Part shown: in pieces, positions 28,001-31,953 of the stretch
Layout: each line of letters opens with the position of its first letter
Position numbering within the stretch: position 1 is the first letter of the stretch
From: Entonaema liquescens
Taxonomy: Eukaryota > Ascomycota > Sordariomycetes > Xylariales > Xylariaceae
Direction: 5' to 3'
Length of the DNA: 64,000 nt
Assembly (NCBI GenBank): GCA_902805475.1
Contig: CADCSX010000013.1
Span: 62,001 to 126,000, forward strand
Notes under the pieces: model-generated
What the model was told of the DNA's origin: nothing
The model's database searches: none
The model's input: the letters and a program-made list of their open reading frames with translations, nothing else
Translations under genes and position numbers: made by a program

Positions 28001-31000
28001 TATAAATCAAGCATTATATTATCTTTTGAACCCTTACTTGTAGAAAATTTTTCGGAATATCAAGAAAAACCTGCAGGAGATAATCAGCTTAGAAAACATA
28101 TTGTTGTTTATAATAGGGACAATGAGGTAATAATGGAATTTAAATCGGGTAGAGAAATGGCTAATTACTTCAAAATCGATGGTAAGGTAGCTAGAGCTGC
28201 TATAGCTCAAGGTGAGTACCAAGACTTTTTACTAATATCCAGAGAAGTATCCAACCGTAAAACTATTTATGTATTTGATAATAATTCTCATGAATTAATA
28301 GCAGAATTAAAAAGTGTAACTAAAGCTTTGAAAGATGCTAAAGTTAATTACTATACATTAAAAAGTTTAATCGAGAATGGAAATTCTTATAATGGTAAAA
28401 TATACAGTTATAAAGATAAATTATAGTTTTACAGTGCGTACGCGCTCATAAAGAGCAACATTTCTTAGGTCAAATTCGTAGGCCGGTATAAATGGAAACA
28501 TTTGTAATTTATACCATTATATGCTGGAAACTCCTAAAGGTTTAAATACGTTTATATAATACTAACGTAAAAATTTTAAATATGTAACAATGGACAATCA
28601 GCAGGAAACCAAATATAAAAAGACTCATAGCGAAGGGCGCCTTCCTGTCCCTGTCCCCGGCGGCGGCGAAGCCGCCGCCGGGGAAGGGAAGGAGGCGCCC
28701 TACGCCTTACCCGCTACGCGGGTGCGGCTTTTTATGGAGTAGGATCCTCAGAGACTACACATGGTACACCTAGCTCTCCTATTTATTTTGATAATAAATA
28801 AGAAAGCTTATAAGTTTAAGGCTTTTACTTTTTAGTTTTACTTTTTAGCCTTGACCGTTAACTGACCTATTATTGTAAAAACTCCAAAGTAAACTGAGAT
28901 CTGCGGGCTAACCAACCTAATAACTTATGCGTAATACCTTTTGTATTTTGCCTTGCTTTGGATGCCAGGGTAAAGGCGGGTATATGGTGGGTTTATAAAT
29001 AAAGAGTCGGTGTTTACGGTGTTTGAAGGATAGTTAGTATTTAGGTCCAGGCTAATTAAAAGTTTCCCTTAACTTCTAAGGTGAAGATATAGTCCAGTAG
29101 AATAAGAAATTATTCTAATTTCTTTTCATTCAAGTTATACCTACTTCTTTACAAGTCCCCTATAAGGGCTTGCTAACGTAGGTTACTAAACCTGCAATGG
29201 CAGGAGGTAATAATTAGTTATAAGATGAAAATAGAACCTTATTTTATGTAAAAGGAACTGTAAACGCTACTAAAAGCGAGTTTTCTATACATACTATTAC
29301 ACAAAGTGAAATATAATTTAGGTAACCTTGCTGAACTCGGTTCAGTTAGTGCTTATTTTTCGGTAGATTCGCAAGTAAAAGAAAAATCCAAAAAAAAATT
29401 CTCTCCTTACTATTTGAGTCATCTACCTTTATATTATTAATAAGTTAAAATTTATGTTTTTAATTTATTTTATAATATTTTTACTGATGTTATCTTCATT
29501 AATAATAAATTTTTTATTTTTATTTGTTTCTACTTATTTGAGGGTAAAAGTAGAATGCCCATATTATACTAAATCGAATTTTTTACAAGTAAGGTCAGAT
29601 CTTTTAACATGGCCTTGCCTTGTAAGTTCAATGGGTATACATAAACCAATTTGCTCTAGCAAACCCTCAAGCGGAAAAATCGTTAATAATAACCAAGGAA
29701 CTGAGTCGCCAGGAGACCCTAAAAATAATCAAAAAAAAGATAAAACTAAAAATTCCGAAAATGCATGTCGAATAAAAACTCCAGTTTTCCCTGGTACTCC
29801 TGCTAAGGTGTACGACGATGCTAAGAATTCAAAGTTAGATATGTTAAGTGACTTAAAAAACCAAGCTGTAATATATATGTGATTTAATAAAATTACAGGA
29901 AAAGTTTATATAGGTAGTGCTATAGATGGTAAAAAGCGTCTATCTAGGTATTTTATGCCTTCAGTGTTAAAGACTAACTCTCGAATTTACAAGAACATTC
30001 TTAAATATGGTCATAGTTCTTTTAGTGTTAGTATATTAGAGGTATTAGGAGAAACTAAGAGTGTATCTAAGTCTTACATTTTAGCTAGAGAACAGTTTTT
30101 CTTAGATTGGGCTCTAAAAACATACGGACTACAAGTCTTGAACTTGTTAACTGAAACTAATTCAAGTTTAGGTTTGAAGCATACGTTGGAAACTAAAGCT
30201 AAGATAGTGGAAGCTAGATTAGGAAAATCTCACTCTAATGAGACTAAAGATAAACTTAGTCAAATGTTTTCTACCCCCCGCACTCCTGCGGGGGGTAGGG
30301 AAAGTAATCCCTTTTTTGGTAAAACCCATGCTTATGAATTTATAACTAAATTAAAACAACGTACTGGCGATGCAAATCCTATGTTTAATAAAGAAAAATC
30401 CCCAGAGTTTATAGCACACATGAATAAGGACAGATCTGGTGTTAATAATCCTATGTTTGGAAAAGCCAAATCTGCAGAGACTCTAACTAAGTTGAGAAAA
30501 TTGGTTTGGGTTTATGATGTGGAAAAAAACTATAAACTATTAGGTGTTTTTCCTACAGTTATGTGTACAAAGACTTTTCACATAGGTTATGAAACACTAA
30601 ATAAAAGACTGCAGGATGGAGAAATACATAAAGGAAAATATTTCTCAAGAGGTCCTAAGGAGTAAGGAGAATTTTTAGTTATATAATAAAAATCCGGGAT
30701 TAAATTTTTAGTATTCGCTTGTGCGGATGTTTTGTGTAATTTATAGTGTAAACCTAAAACCAGGCTGGTTACATTATATTAGTAGTGGAAATTGCTACAA
30801 GGAATGCCTAGAAGAATTAGTGATTATCCTGATGCATTTGCAGGATGAAATCTAATAAGTAGTTTTGGATCTATTGTTAGTGTGGTAGCAACTTGATTGT
30901 TTTTATACATTGTATATGCACAATTAGTTGAAGGAAAATCTGCAAGCAGATATCCTTGAATGACGCCACAATTCTATACTGATACTTTACAGGCTTTATT

Positions 31001-31103
31001 AAATAGAAGTTATCCTAGTTTAGAATGAGCGTTAACTTCGCCTCCTAAACCTCATGCATTTGTAAGCTTACCTTTACAAAGTATCGTGTTTCGGCAGCAA
31101 TAG
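956..31103 (+). CDS. cox1: cytochrome c oxidase subunit 1, split gene, 5' part outside window
   Basis: Catalytic subunit of complex IV in the inner membrane (haem a, haem a3 and CuB). Joining the 16 exons listed in the summary gives one uninterrupted reading frame from GITMVLTDRNF through [48 protein letters not shown], the [11 protein letters not shown] ligand segment and FFPQHFLGLQGMPRRI to a C-terminal LPLQS-like end with TAG at 31101-31103. TGA encodes Trp throughout. The gene enters the window inside an intron, so its first exons are missing. Sixteen introns fill about 30 kb. The exon set includes pieces of 11, 11, 3, 3, 6, 18 and 15 nt. Exon identities are very sure; the border of the 17358-17430 / 21486 pair is the weakest because the 5' exon does not end in U. 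Confidence 0.93.
1050..1963 (+). CDS. LAGLIDADG homing endonuclease, cox1 intron 1, exon-fused
   Basis: The frame continues without a stop from the exon at 956-1049 through LLKIGLSV into a double-motif LAGLIDADG protein. The motifs are WLIGFSEGEGSF and WLSGISDGEGSF, about 120 codons apart. Several TGA Trp codons are used. TAA is at 1961-1963. The intron core lies downstream (2168-2310), so the ORF occupies a loop near the 5' end of the intron. It appears intact. Confidence 0.88.
1050..2375 (+). other. cox1 intron 1 (group I)
   Basis: The core at 2168-2310 carries ACAGACTGGTTCACC and later TGTACAGTCGG, the paired R/S-like elements shared with the introns ending at 10920 and 14657. The endonuclease ORF is at the 5' side. 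It ends with G at 2375. Confidence 0.8.
2376..2386 (+). CDS. cox1: cox1 exon, 11 nt (W)FFG
   Basis: GATTCTTTGGT completes Trp and gives Phe-Phe-Gly of the WFFGHPEVY signature. It is preceded by G and ends in U. The downstream endonuclease frame reads directly out of it. Confidence 0.8.
2387..3331 (+). CDS. LAGLIDADG homing endonuclease, cox1 intron 2, exon-fused
   Basis: Reads through from the 11-nt exon (FFG-LMWPLNENL). About 85 codons of core-overlapping leader include an R-like GAACTTCAGAGGCCATACG. Then come LAGLIDADG motif 1 (WLAGLIDGDGCF) and motif 2 (WFSGFFDADGTI). TAA is at 3329-3331, followed at 3345 by AAGATATGGTCC (S-like). It is intact in code 4, and intron folding and protein coding overlap in the first 200 bases. 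Confidence 0.85.
3534..3594 (+). repeat. copy of the atp8 upstream leader
   Basis: About 60 bp beginning ATTAATTAATAATCTTTTCG and ending TAGTATTCGATAA match 49493-49553, directly upstream of atp8. In both places a T-run and ATGCCTCAATTA follow. Dispersed direct repeat within the window. Confidence 0.85.
3614..4594 (+). CDS. orphan ORF with an atp8-like start (MPQL)
   Basis: 326 codons in code 4 (TGA Trp at 4027, 4132 and 4174). The first four residues and the leader are those of atp8, but then the protein diverges completely into a Tyr/Ile/Asn-rich soluble sequence. No LAGLIDADG, GIY-YIG, polymerase or other motif was recognised. A central segment reads TITPMTGTGLGQNLRIAKVK, and the C-terminal half is predicted by eye to be mostly helical. 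No clear membrane segment. It lies between the cox1 intron 2 ORF and the HPEV micro-exon. The frame stays open across nearly 1 kb of AT-rich DNA, which argues that it is or was a gene. I cannot assign a function. Confidence 0.6.
4624..4634 (+). CDS. cox1: cox1 micro-exon, 11 nt (HPEV)
   Basis: CACCCTGAGGT supplies His-Pro-Glu and the first two bases of Val. It is the only stretch found between the neighbouring exons that gives HPEV with a preceding G and a terminal U. The His is the CuB ligand, and the His and Tyr of HPEVY form the known cross-link. Confidence 0.78.
4762..6522 (+). CDS. chimeric double endonuclease: LAGLIDADG host interrupted by a second LAGLIDADG gene
   Basis: One open frame (code 4) of 586 codons. 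Residues about 1-154 are the first half of a two-motif LAGLIDADG enzyme (HYLAGLIDGDGHF, then WIAGFSDA). The frame then enters a different endonuclease of the kind often seen in cox1, cob and rnl introns, beginning SLVVWGQNLTSLVGEGRF with motifs VVGLLLSDGW and LAHLIMGDGN. It closes with a new copy of the host's C-terminal region (IINYFDTYHLQSSKYRDYLK). The host's own old C-terminus lies downstream at 6933-7301. The last 20 codons include a GC-rich insert. Both enzymes may still work as a fusion. Confidence 0.75.
5231..6719 (+). mobile_element. nested endonuclease cassette bounded by 15-bp inverted repeats
   Basis: GCAATACAGCCACAC at 5231-5245 is the exact reverse complement of 6705-6719. The pair brackets the inserted endonuclease and the replacement C-terminus, and the left copy lies six bases after the GFSDA codons where the host gene is broken. 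The repeats may be terminal repeats or may pair in the RNA. Confidence 0.6.
6523..6932 (+). other. non-coding tail of the nested cassette
   Basis: No credible ORF. Holds the right inverted repeat (6705-6719) and an imperfect palindrome at 6794-6823 (TATCAAGCCTAGCT ... AGCTAGGCCTTGATA). Confidence 0.5.
6933..7301 (+). pseudogene. displaced C-terminal half of the intron 3 LAGLIDADG gene
   Basis: Starts NASFQIKIVNRV, exactly what should follow the interrupted GFSDA at 5225, and runs to YFDTFHLQSRKHVNYLKW and TAA 7299-7301. Homologous to the C-terminus now carried by the cassette (YFDTYHLQSSKYRDYLK). It has no start codon, so it is a displaced remnant. Confidence 0.8.
7386..7472 (+). CDS. cox1: cox1 exon (YILIVPAFG ... 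GYIG)
   Basis: Follows in phase from 4634 and covers the helix after HPEVY. It ends GGTAT, leaving two bases of the Met codon that is completed by the 3-nt exon at 10921. Confidence 0.85.
7473..9116 (+). pseudogene. broken LAGLIDADG endonuclease with GC-palindrome insertions
   Basis: The frame leaves the exon at 7472 and stops near 7725. An overlapping frame from 7706 carries WFVGFTDAEGCFRI. A one-base shift near 8025 moves the frame to SKPEDLLNIL and the second motif LLGLIEGEGSFF. A GC-rich insert at 8547-8585 ends the frame (TAA 8587-8589), and a second palindrome (8647-8696) follows. The rest of the protein (KGKHTTEAGRELI and a helix-turn-helix-like SKECADYFGVSVFTINDRL) is in the frame 8715-9116. 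Clearly inactive as one gene. The tail could be the DNA-binding repeat common in such enzymes. Confidence 0.75.
9346..9419 (+). repeat. direct repeat, left copy, flanking inserted endonuclease
   Basis: Shares GTACCGTAGGTGAAAATCCT and ACTTAATGGTTATTATACTT with 10491-10562 with few changes. The two copies bracket the ORF 9453-10289. Confidence 0.75.
9453..10289 (+). CDS. LAGLIDADG homing endonuclease, second gene of cox1 intron 4
   Basis: Starts ATG with a short hydrophobic leader (CFVFIIFLFLFY), then motif 1 WFIGFTEGDGGL and motif 2 WLSGFTTAEGSF. TAA at 10287-10289, TGA read as Trp. Intact, about 278 residues. It is a freestanding ORF and not exon-fused. Its position between direct repeats suggests it arrived as a cassette beside the decaying older gene. 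Confidence 0.85.
10491..10562 (+). repeat. direct repeat, right copy
   Basis: Partner of 9346-9419. Confidence 0.75.
10921..10923 (+). CDS. cox1: cox1 micro-exon, 3 nt (GGT)
   Basis: The preceding intron ends AACTAAGTTTG, closely like the end of the intron before 14658. GGT then joins AT from 7472 and C from 12143 to read ATG GTC TAC, the Met-Val-Tyr expected in GMVYAM. No other placement gave a joined frame with the U...G rule. Confidence 0.65.
10924..12142 (+). other. cox1 intron 5 (group I)
   Basis: Core at 10966-11137: CTATATGCTGGGAAGTTC, AATCAGCAGGATACC, CCTCAGAGACTACACG, AAGATATAGTCC, all before the ORF at 11171. Ends G at 12142. Confidence 0.8.
11171..12121 (+). CDS. LAGLIDADG homing endonuclease, cox1 intron 5
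   Basis: ATG start, 316 residues. Motif 1 WVTGFVDAEGCF and motif 2 WVSGFVSGDGGF. Each half ends with the characteristic HFDKYPI ... KEHLT/KQHLTREGL block. No frameshift, and it lies downstream of the S element, so probably in a P9 loop. Same subfamily as the nad1, nad4 and atp6 intron enzymes in this window. Confidence 0.9.
12143..12188 (+). CDS. cox1: cox1 exon ([15 protein letters not shown])
   Basis: Matches the conserved helix before the HH copper ligands. It is preceded by G at 12142 and ends AGT at 12188. Confidence 0.88.
12189..13310 (+). CDS. LAGLIDADG homing endonuclease, cox1 intron 6, exon-fused, with in-frame GC insert
   Basis: Open from the exon at 12143-12188 through the intron core (ATG at 12198) to TAA 13308-13310. 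Motif 1 WFIGFAEGDGAI and motif 2 WLSGFTDAEGCF. A 69-bp GC double hairpin at 12948-13016 sits after motif 2 in FIL-DKVCELFGFG, adds 23 codons and no stop (its TGA is Trp), so the frame survives. Whether the protein tolerates it is unknown. Confidence 0.82.
12948..13020. mobile_element. CTAG-bounded GC double-hairpin element, 69-bp unit
   Basis: Two palindromic arms, a C9/G10 arm and CCCCGCGCGCAGCGCGCGGGG, between two CTAG copies. Opposite orientation to the copies at 26960, 32063, 38389 and 53808. Confidence 0.8.
13426..13428 (+). CDS. cox1: cox1 micro-exon, 3 nt (CAT, His)
   Basis: The protein needs Ser-His-His-Met. The upstream exon ends in Ser and the downstream one starts His-Met. CAT at 13426-13428 is preceded by TTTTTTTAG and ends in U, and the next endonuclease frame opens right behind it in the correct phase. 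It would encode one of the two adjacent CuB histidines on its own. Confidence 0.65.
13429..14253 (+). CDS. LAGLIDADG homing endonuclease, cox1 intron 7, exon-fused
   Basis: The frame opens directly behind the CAT micro-exon and has no ATG of its own near its start, which supports translation from the exon. Motif 1 WFVGFSEGDGYL, motif 2 WFSGFADAEGCF. TAA at 14251-14253. About 274 codons, intact. Confidence 0.85.
13429..14657 (+). other. cox1 intron 7 (group I)
   Basis: ORF first, then the core at 14320-14510 (GGCAACTTTCTAG, ACAGACTGGTTCACC, TGTACAGTCGG). Ends TCTAAGTTTG, like intron 4. Confidence 0.8.
14658..14681 (+). CDS. cox1: cox1 exon, 24 nt (HMYTVGLD)
   Basis: Exact match to the conserved HMYTVGLD. 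Preceded by AAGTTTG and ends GAT. The following LAGLIDADG frame continues directly from it. Confidence 0.88.
14682..15353 (+). CDS. LAGLIDADG homing endonuclease (GCLLGDGKL / LAHWLMQDGS type), cox1 intron 8, exon-fused
   Basis: Continues from HMYTVGLD. Motif 1 IIFGCLLGDGKL, motif 2 LAHWLMQDGS, followed by GLYLCTDSF and a C-terminal MLYKLGV typical of this second LAGLIDADG subfamily. TAG at 15351-15353. Intact in code 4. Confidence 0.87.
14682..15647 (+). other. cox1 intron 8 (group I)
   Basis: Core 15403-15600: CCTATATGCGAGAAACT, TTGCAGGAAACC, CTCCTCAGAGACTACACG, AAGACATAGTCC. Ends AATAG at 15647. Confidence 0.78.
15648..15653 (+). CDS. cox1: cox1 micro-exon, 6 nt (Val-Asp)
   Basis: GTGGAT between AATAG and AAACTTG restores [10 protein letters not shown]. 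It has G before and U at its end, and the following intron ORF reads through from it without a stop. Confidence 0.72.
15654..16610 (+). CDS. LAGLIDADG homing endonuclease, cox1 intron 9, exon-fused
   Basis: Reads without a stop from the GTGGAT micro-exon through the core elements (YAGNSW ... QSAGNFSF) into motif 1 FLAGLIEGDGWF and motif 2 WLAGFTQADGCF. The last residues GSSETSTQEV are the R element in translation. TAA 16608-16610. Intact, about 318 codons. Confidence 0.85.
16655..17266 (+). CDS. orphan Ser/Pro-rich ORF with internal repeats, no ATG
   Basis: Open frame of about 203 codons ending TAA 17264-17266, with no ATG; the first GTG is at 16901. A short hydrophobic start (IILGLLSGW) is followed by low-complexity sequence: two copies of a QPQ/SNQPQ unit (16740-16805), then three copies of GKPISEL (16825-16892), then a Ser/Gly/Pro/Lys-rich tail. 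No family recognised. Codon composition is AT-rich like its surroundings, but the third-position bias and long open frame suggest coding. Could be the 3' portion of a captured gene. Confidence 0.45.
   Translation, partial: YLYIILGLLSGWFKSKLKNNPNNTLPSSISDQPQGNPLSSRSNQPQSNQPIEVEGKPISELSGKPISELGGKPFNELGDNDTVERANERRLSTPSIASSSDVLPVSPKNLPSSNSGSIIIGLQVSPGETSTSGGKIPKSSTQSTIGSDSDGGANLPKPLNVDTESKLPGSSGIEDTKVKKSNIDFVLEKPNLELPPIGEDGSD
17286..17337. repeat. 22-bp-arm inverted repeat
   Basis: GGGGGGATGGATCTTATTAA followed after a five-base loop by its reverse complement. Lies 20 bases after the orphan ORF and repeats part of that ORF's last codons (GGATGGATCT). Confidence 0.8.
17358..17430 (+). CDS. cox1: cox1 exon ([24 protein letters not shown])
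   Basis: Conserved TRAYFTAAT and [12 protein letters not shown] helix segment. The 5' border (G at 17357) is good. The 3' border within GCG is uncertain because no U-ending split fits the next exon. Confidence 0.85.
17431..19157 (+). CDS. fused endonuclease ORF: degenerate LAGLIDADG half plus second-type LAGLIDADG, exon-fused
   Basis: One frame in code 4 from the exon at 17358 to TAG 19155-19157. A leader of about 170 codons contains a GC insert translated as SGARAGSQSED. Then comes the C-terminal half of a LAGLIDADG enzyme whose motif has lost its core (NNSMMELFNNNDCFYI). It is fused to a second-type enzyme (SLVPYGTNLSSTVG, IIGIILSDAALQ, LAHWVYLKS) in which the second motif lacks the Gly-Asp-Gly. 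Probably inactive as a nuclease despite the open frame. Confidence 0.65.
19158..19639 (+). other. structured intron RNA stretch, no gene
   Basis: No ORF. Shares an AACCTGCAATGRCAG block with 29188-29215. Likely part of a group I or II fold; I could not assign the class. Confidence 0.4.
19640..20539 (+). CDS. GIY-YIG homing endonuclease, cox1 intron 10 region
   Basis: GKVGIYRWVHKKSNKSYVGSS gives the GIY and YVG motifs of the nuclease domain (about residues 93-113). It is followed by the catalytic-domain LAREQFYLDKLNPEYNILK block with the conserved Glu, and a C-terminal repeat-type DNA-binding tail (SSLGYKHTNETLDKF; IREAAENIGCAHVSILRVL). The N-terminus repeats MKNTK twice. Intact, 299 residues, TAA 20537-20539. 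Confidence 0.88.
20797..21057 (+). pseudogene. C-terminal fragment of a second-type LAGLIDADG endonuclease
   Basis: Begins GDGTYSSGITIQTQSF, the second motif, and ends MMYKFKGP with TAA 21055-21057. It looks like the displaced end of the gene whose motif 2 is damaged at 18700, pushed away by the material between. A GC palindrome precedes it. Confidence 0.7.
21486..21569 (+). CDS. cox1: cox1 exon (TCYGGSIKLTPAMLFALGFVFMFTIGGL)
   Basis: Gives YGGSIKLTPAMLFALGF and ends with the first base of the Leu codon completed at 22903. Confidence 0.88.
21570..22867 (+). CDS. GIY-YIG homing endonuclease, cox1 intron 11, exon-fused
   Basis: The frame runs from FTIGGL of the exon at 21486 through the intron core (translated as SAGNLPII and WGSSETKC) into GRSGVYLLINKVNNHTYIGSS, the nuclease domain, then LTARETFYITHVMPYYNVLK, NUMOD-type repeats (LGYKHTQETKE, NPFYNRSHS) and two helix-turn-helix-like tails. 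TAA 22865-22867. No ATG until 22061, so exon fusion is likely. Intact. Confidence 0.85.
21570..22902 (+). other. cox1 intron 11 (group I)
   Basis: Core 21615-21820: CATATGCTGGGAAGTTC, AATCAGCAGGAAACC, CTCCTCAGAGACTA, GAAGATATAGTCC, all within the translated ORF. Ends ACG at 22902. Confidence 0.8.
22903..22952 (+). CDS. cox1: cox1 exon (SGVVLANASLDIAFHD)
   Basis: Conserved GVVLANASLDIAFHDT segment, preceded by G and ending CACGAT. Confidence 0.9.
22953..23825 (+). CDS. LAGLIDADG homing endonuclease, cox1 intron 12, exon-fused
   Basis: Continues from AFHD with TVVLIVLFST. Motif 1 WVGLMDGDGSIQ, motif 2 WLSGFIEAEGCF. TAG 23823-23825. Intact, about 290 codons. The core lies downstream. Confidence 0.87.
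22953..24206 (+). other. cox1 intron 12 (group I)
   Basis: Core at 23860-24160: GGTATGCTGG, GGATCTGTAGAGACTAAACG, ATAAGTTATAGTCC. Ends TATTTG at 24206. Confidence 0.75.
24207..24224 (+). CDS. cox1: cox1 exon, 18 nt (TYYVVA)
   Basis: ACT to GCT links HD to HFHYV exactly. The next 5' splice site lies just before the haem-ligand His codon, which opens the next exon. Confidence 0.85.
24225..25343 (+). CDS. LAGLIDADG homing endonuclease, cox1 intron 13, exon-fused
   Basis: Reads from TYYVVA through the core (DYMLETILF ... QSAENCKGFSETARQ) into motif 1 WFAGVIDGDGNF and motif 2 YFAGLIDTDGSI. TAG 25341-25343. Intact in code 4, about 372 codons including the leader. Confidence 0.87.
25875..26441 (+). 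CDS. orphan Lys-rich ORF with hydrophobic N-terminus
   Basis: About 188 codons from a TTG; the frame is open from 25818 but has no ATG. A hydrophobic stretch (FFLNLFTLVLG) is followed by a very Lys/Asn-rich chain (PKGPNNPKPNN, LKRRANELKEKLLKS) and ends KTLKKEK, TAG 26439-26441. An overlapping frame from ATG 25762 encodes another hydrophobic stretch and ends at a T-run, so a frameshift may separate start and body. No family recognised. Architecture (membrane anchor plus charged tail) resembles the orphans at 31318 and 59026. Confidence 0.45.
26530..26685 (+). CDS. cox1: cox1 exon (HFHYVLSMGA ... NLTFFP)
   Basis: Begins with the HFHYVLS haem-ligand block and runs to NLTFFP. It uses four TGA Trp or in-frame TGA positions typical of code 4. 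Confidence 0.9.
26960..27044. mobile_element. CTAG-bounded GC double-hairpin element, 81-bp unit
   Basis: CTAG, CCCCGCGCGCTGCGCGCGGGG, GTCAGAC, then a C7/G12 arm with AGCTTCGCTAGCTTCGCG spacer and CTAG. A GGCGGCGGCTTCGCCGCCGCC hairpin follows at 27070. Confidence 0.8.
27233..28426 (+). CDS. GIY-YIG homing endonuclease, cox1 intron 14
   Basis: TTG start chosen; the frame is open upstream without ATG. FLGVSGVYKLTSKNNPSRFY then IGSSNNLARR form the nuclease domain (about residues 60-90), and the conserved SLVFEQYAIIKFKPTIN carries the Glu. Three NUMOD-type helix-turn-helix tails follow (YSSINKALKGLQISHSTL; FKSGREMANYFKIDGK; LKSVTKALKDAKVNYYTL). TGA 27576 is Trp. TAG 28424-28426. Intact. Confidence 0.85.
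28456..28470 (+). CDS. cox1: cox1 exon, 15 nt (QHFLG)
   Basis: Restores FFP-QHFLG-LQGMPRR. Preceded by AAAGAG and ending GGT. Confidence 0.85.
28630..28733. repeat. GC-rich palindromic cassette, copy 1
   Basis: CGAAGGGCGCCTTCCTGTCC through a GGCGGCGGCGAAGCCGCCGCC hairpin to CGCTACGCGGGTGCGGCTTT. Same as 48700-48798 and, with the core inverted, 58614-58712. Confidence 0.85.
29454..30665 (+). CDS. GIY-YIG homing endonuclease, cox1 intron 15
   Basis: ATG followed by a hydrophobic leader (YFIIFLLMLSSLIINFLFLF, residues 4-23). The nuclease domain has AVIYMWFNKITGKVYIGSAI and ILAREQFFLDWALK. Four repeats of the NUMOD3 kind follow (SLGLKHTLETKAK, NPFFGKTHAYE, NPMFNKEKSPE, NPMFGKAKSAE) and a C-terminal DNA-binding tail. 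A short GC insert (CCCCCCGCACTCCTGCGGGG) is carried in frame. TAA or TAG end at 30663-30665. Intact, 403 residues. Confidence 0.87.
30795..31103 (+). CDS. cox1: cox1 last exon
   Basis: LQGMPRRISDYPDAFAGWN through SPPKPHAFVSLPLQS, then a short IVFRQQ tail and TAG. The last six residues differ from the copy at 58449-58560 and look like a replaced end. Confidence 0.92.
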
Positions 31104-31317
31104 CTTTTTTAATAGTATAAAAAAGAAATTAACTTTAAAGAATATAATATTATATTTAATAATTATTTTAGCAGTTTTAGCATCAAAGAACTATTTTTTA
31201 AGTTTTTTTTCTGAAATAAATAACACGCTTATTATAACAGGTAGTCTTATAGGATATTTTGTAAAAATTATTATAAGTTCACTTATTGAAACGACAGATT
31301 TTGAACTAAAAGTACCT

Positions 31318-31953
31318 ATGAGCAAAAATCCAGCTGAAGGAGAAAATTTTCCATCAAAAAATACCAGAATTTTTAATACATTATTTAAAGATAATGGAGA
31401 AGGTTCCTCAAAAAACTCTAAATCAACCAAAAATGTAATAGGGCGAGAAGACTTCTCTTATGACACTGAGTCTGAATCTGAGTCTACTCATCGTACAGTT
31501 CAGAATAGTCAAATAATAGGAGATGGAGTAGAAACTTTTAAAAAAAAAATGGTAAATATTACTACAAAGGAAGAAATTTCTTCTACAAAAGAACAAGTAG
31601 AAAATGCGTTACAGCAGTACAAGTCCTCTGGAACAAATGTTCCAGCTTTTAAAGAACAAGTTTCTGTTTTAGAAGAAAAAATAAAAATATGCGATAATAA
31701 ACTAATTGAACTAGAAAATAAAGATAAAGCTGAAGGTAAAGGAAAGGGAAAACAATTATTAGAAGATAACTATAGTCCTAGACGAGTTCTTAATCCCAAT
31801 TACCAGCCAGCTCCTAGGGGCGGTTCAACACAACACGTAGGTTATACATATGATTCTGATGAGGAAGAAGAAGCAGTTCGTCGTGCTATAGAAGAATCAC
31901 TTAAATCAAATTCTTCTAAAGAAGAATCTTCTTCTAATGGAAAAAATGTATAA
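31318..31953 (+). CDS. orphan ORF: coiled coil and ubiquitin-interacting-motif-like tail
   Basis: ATG 31318 gives 211 residues, TAA 31951-31953. The same frame is open back to about 31081, overlapping the cox1 3' end in another frame, and upstream encodes two hydrophobic segments (IILYLIIILAVLA; IITGSLIGYFVKIIISSLI) but without an ATG. The body is Ser/Lys/Glu-rich with a Glu/Lys heptad region (residues about 80-140). Near the end DEEEEAVRRAIEESLKS fits the ubiquitin-interacting motif: acidic run, hydrophobic, Ala, Ser at the right spacing. That fit is a pattern match by eye; mitochondrial translation products are not expected to meet ubiquitin inside the matrix. Function unknown. Confidence 0.55.
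   Translation: MSKNPAEGENFPSKNTRIFNTLFKDNGEGSSKNSKSTKNVIGREDFSYDTESESESTHRTVQNSQIIGDGVETFKKKMVNITTKEEISSTKEQVENALQQYKSSGTNVPAFKEQVSVLEEKIKICDNKLIELENKDKAEGKGKGKQLLEDNYSPRRVLNPNYQPAPRGGSTQHVGYTYDSDEEEEAVRRAIEESLKSNSSKEESSSNGKNV

Larger units (their letters stand above)
26686..28455 (+). other. cox1 intron 14 (group I)
   Basis: Core 26755-26880 (AATTGCTGGAAAG, CAATCAGCAGGCAATC, GCTTCAACGATCATACGCC), weaker than the others. Followed by a dense GC block (26960-27100) and a GIY-YIG gene. Confidence 0.7.
28471..30794 (+). other. cox1 intron 15 (group I)
   Basis: P/Q/R-like elements at 28505-28760, interrupted by a 104-bp GC cassette (28630-28733) between Q and R, and S-like GAAGATATAGTCC at 29083. 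Bases 28770-29450 hold structured RNA without an ORF. Ends AAATTG at 30794. Confidence 0.75.
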
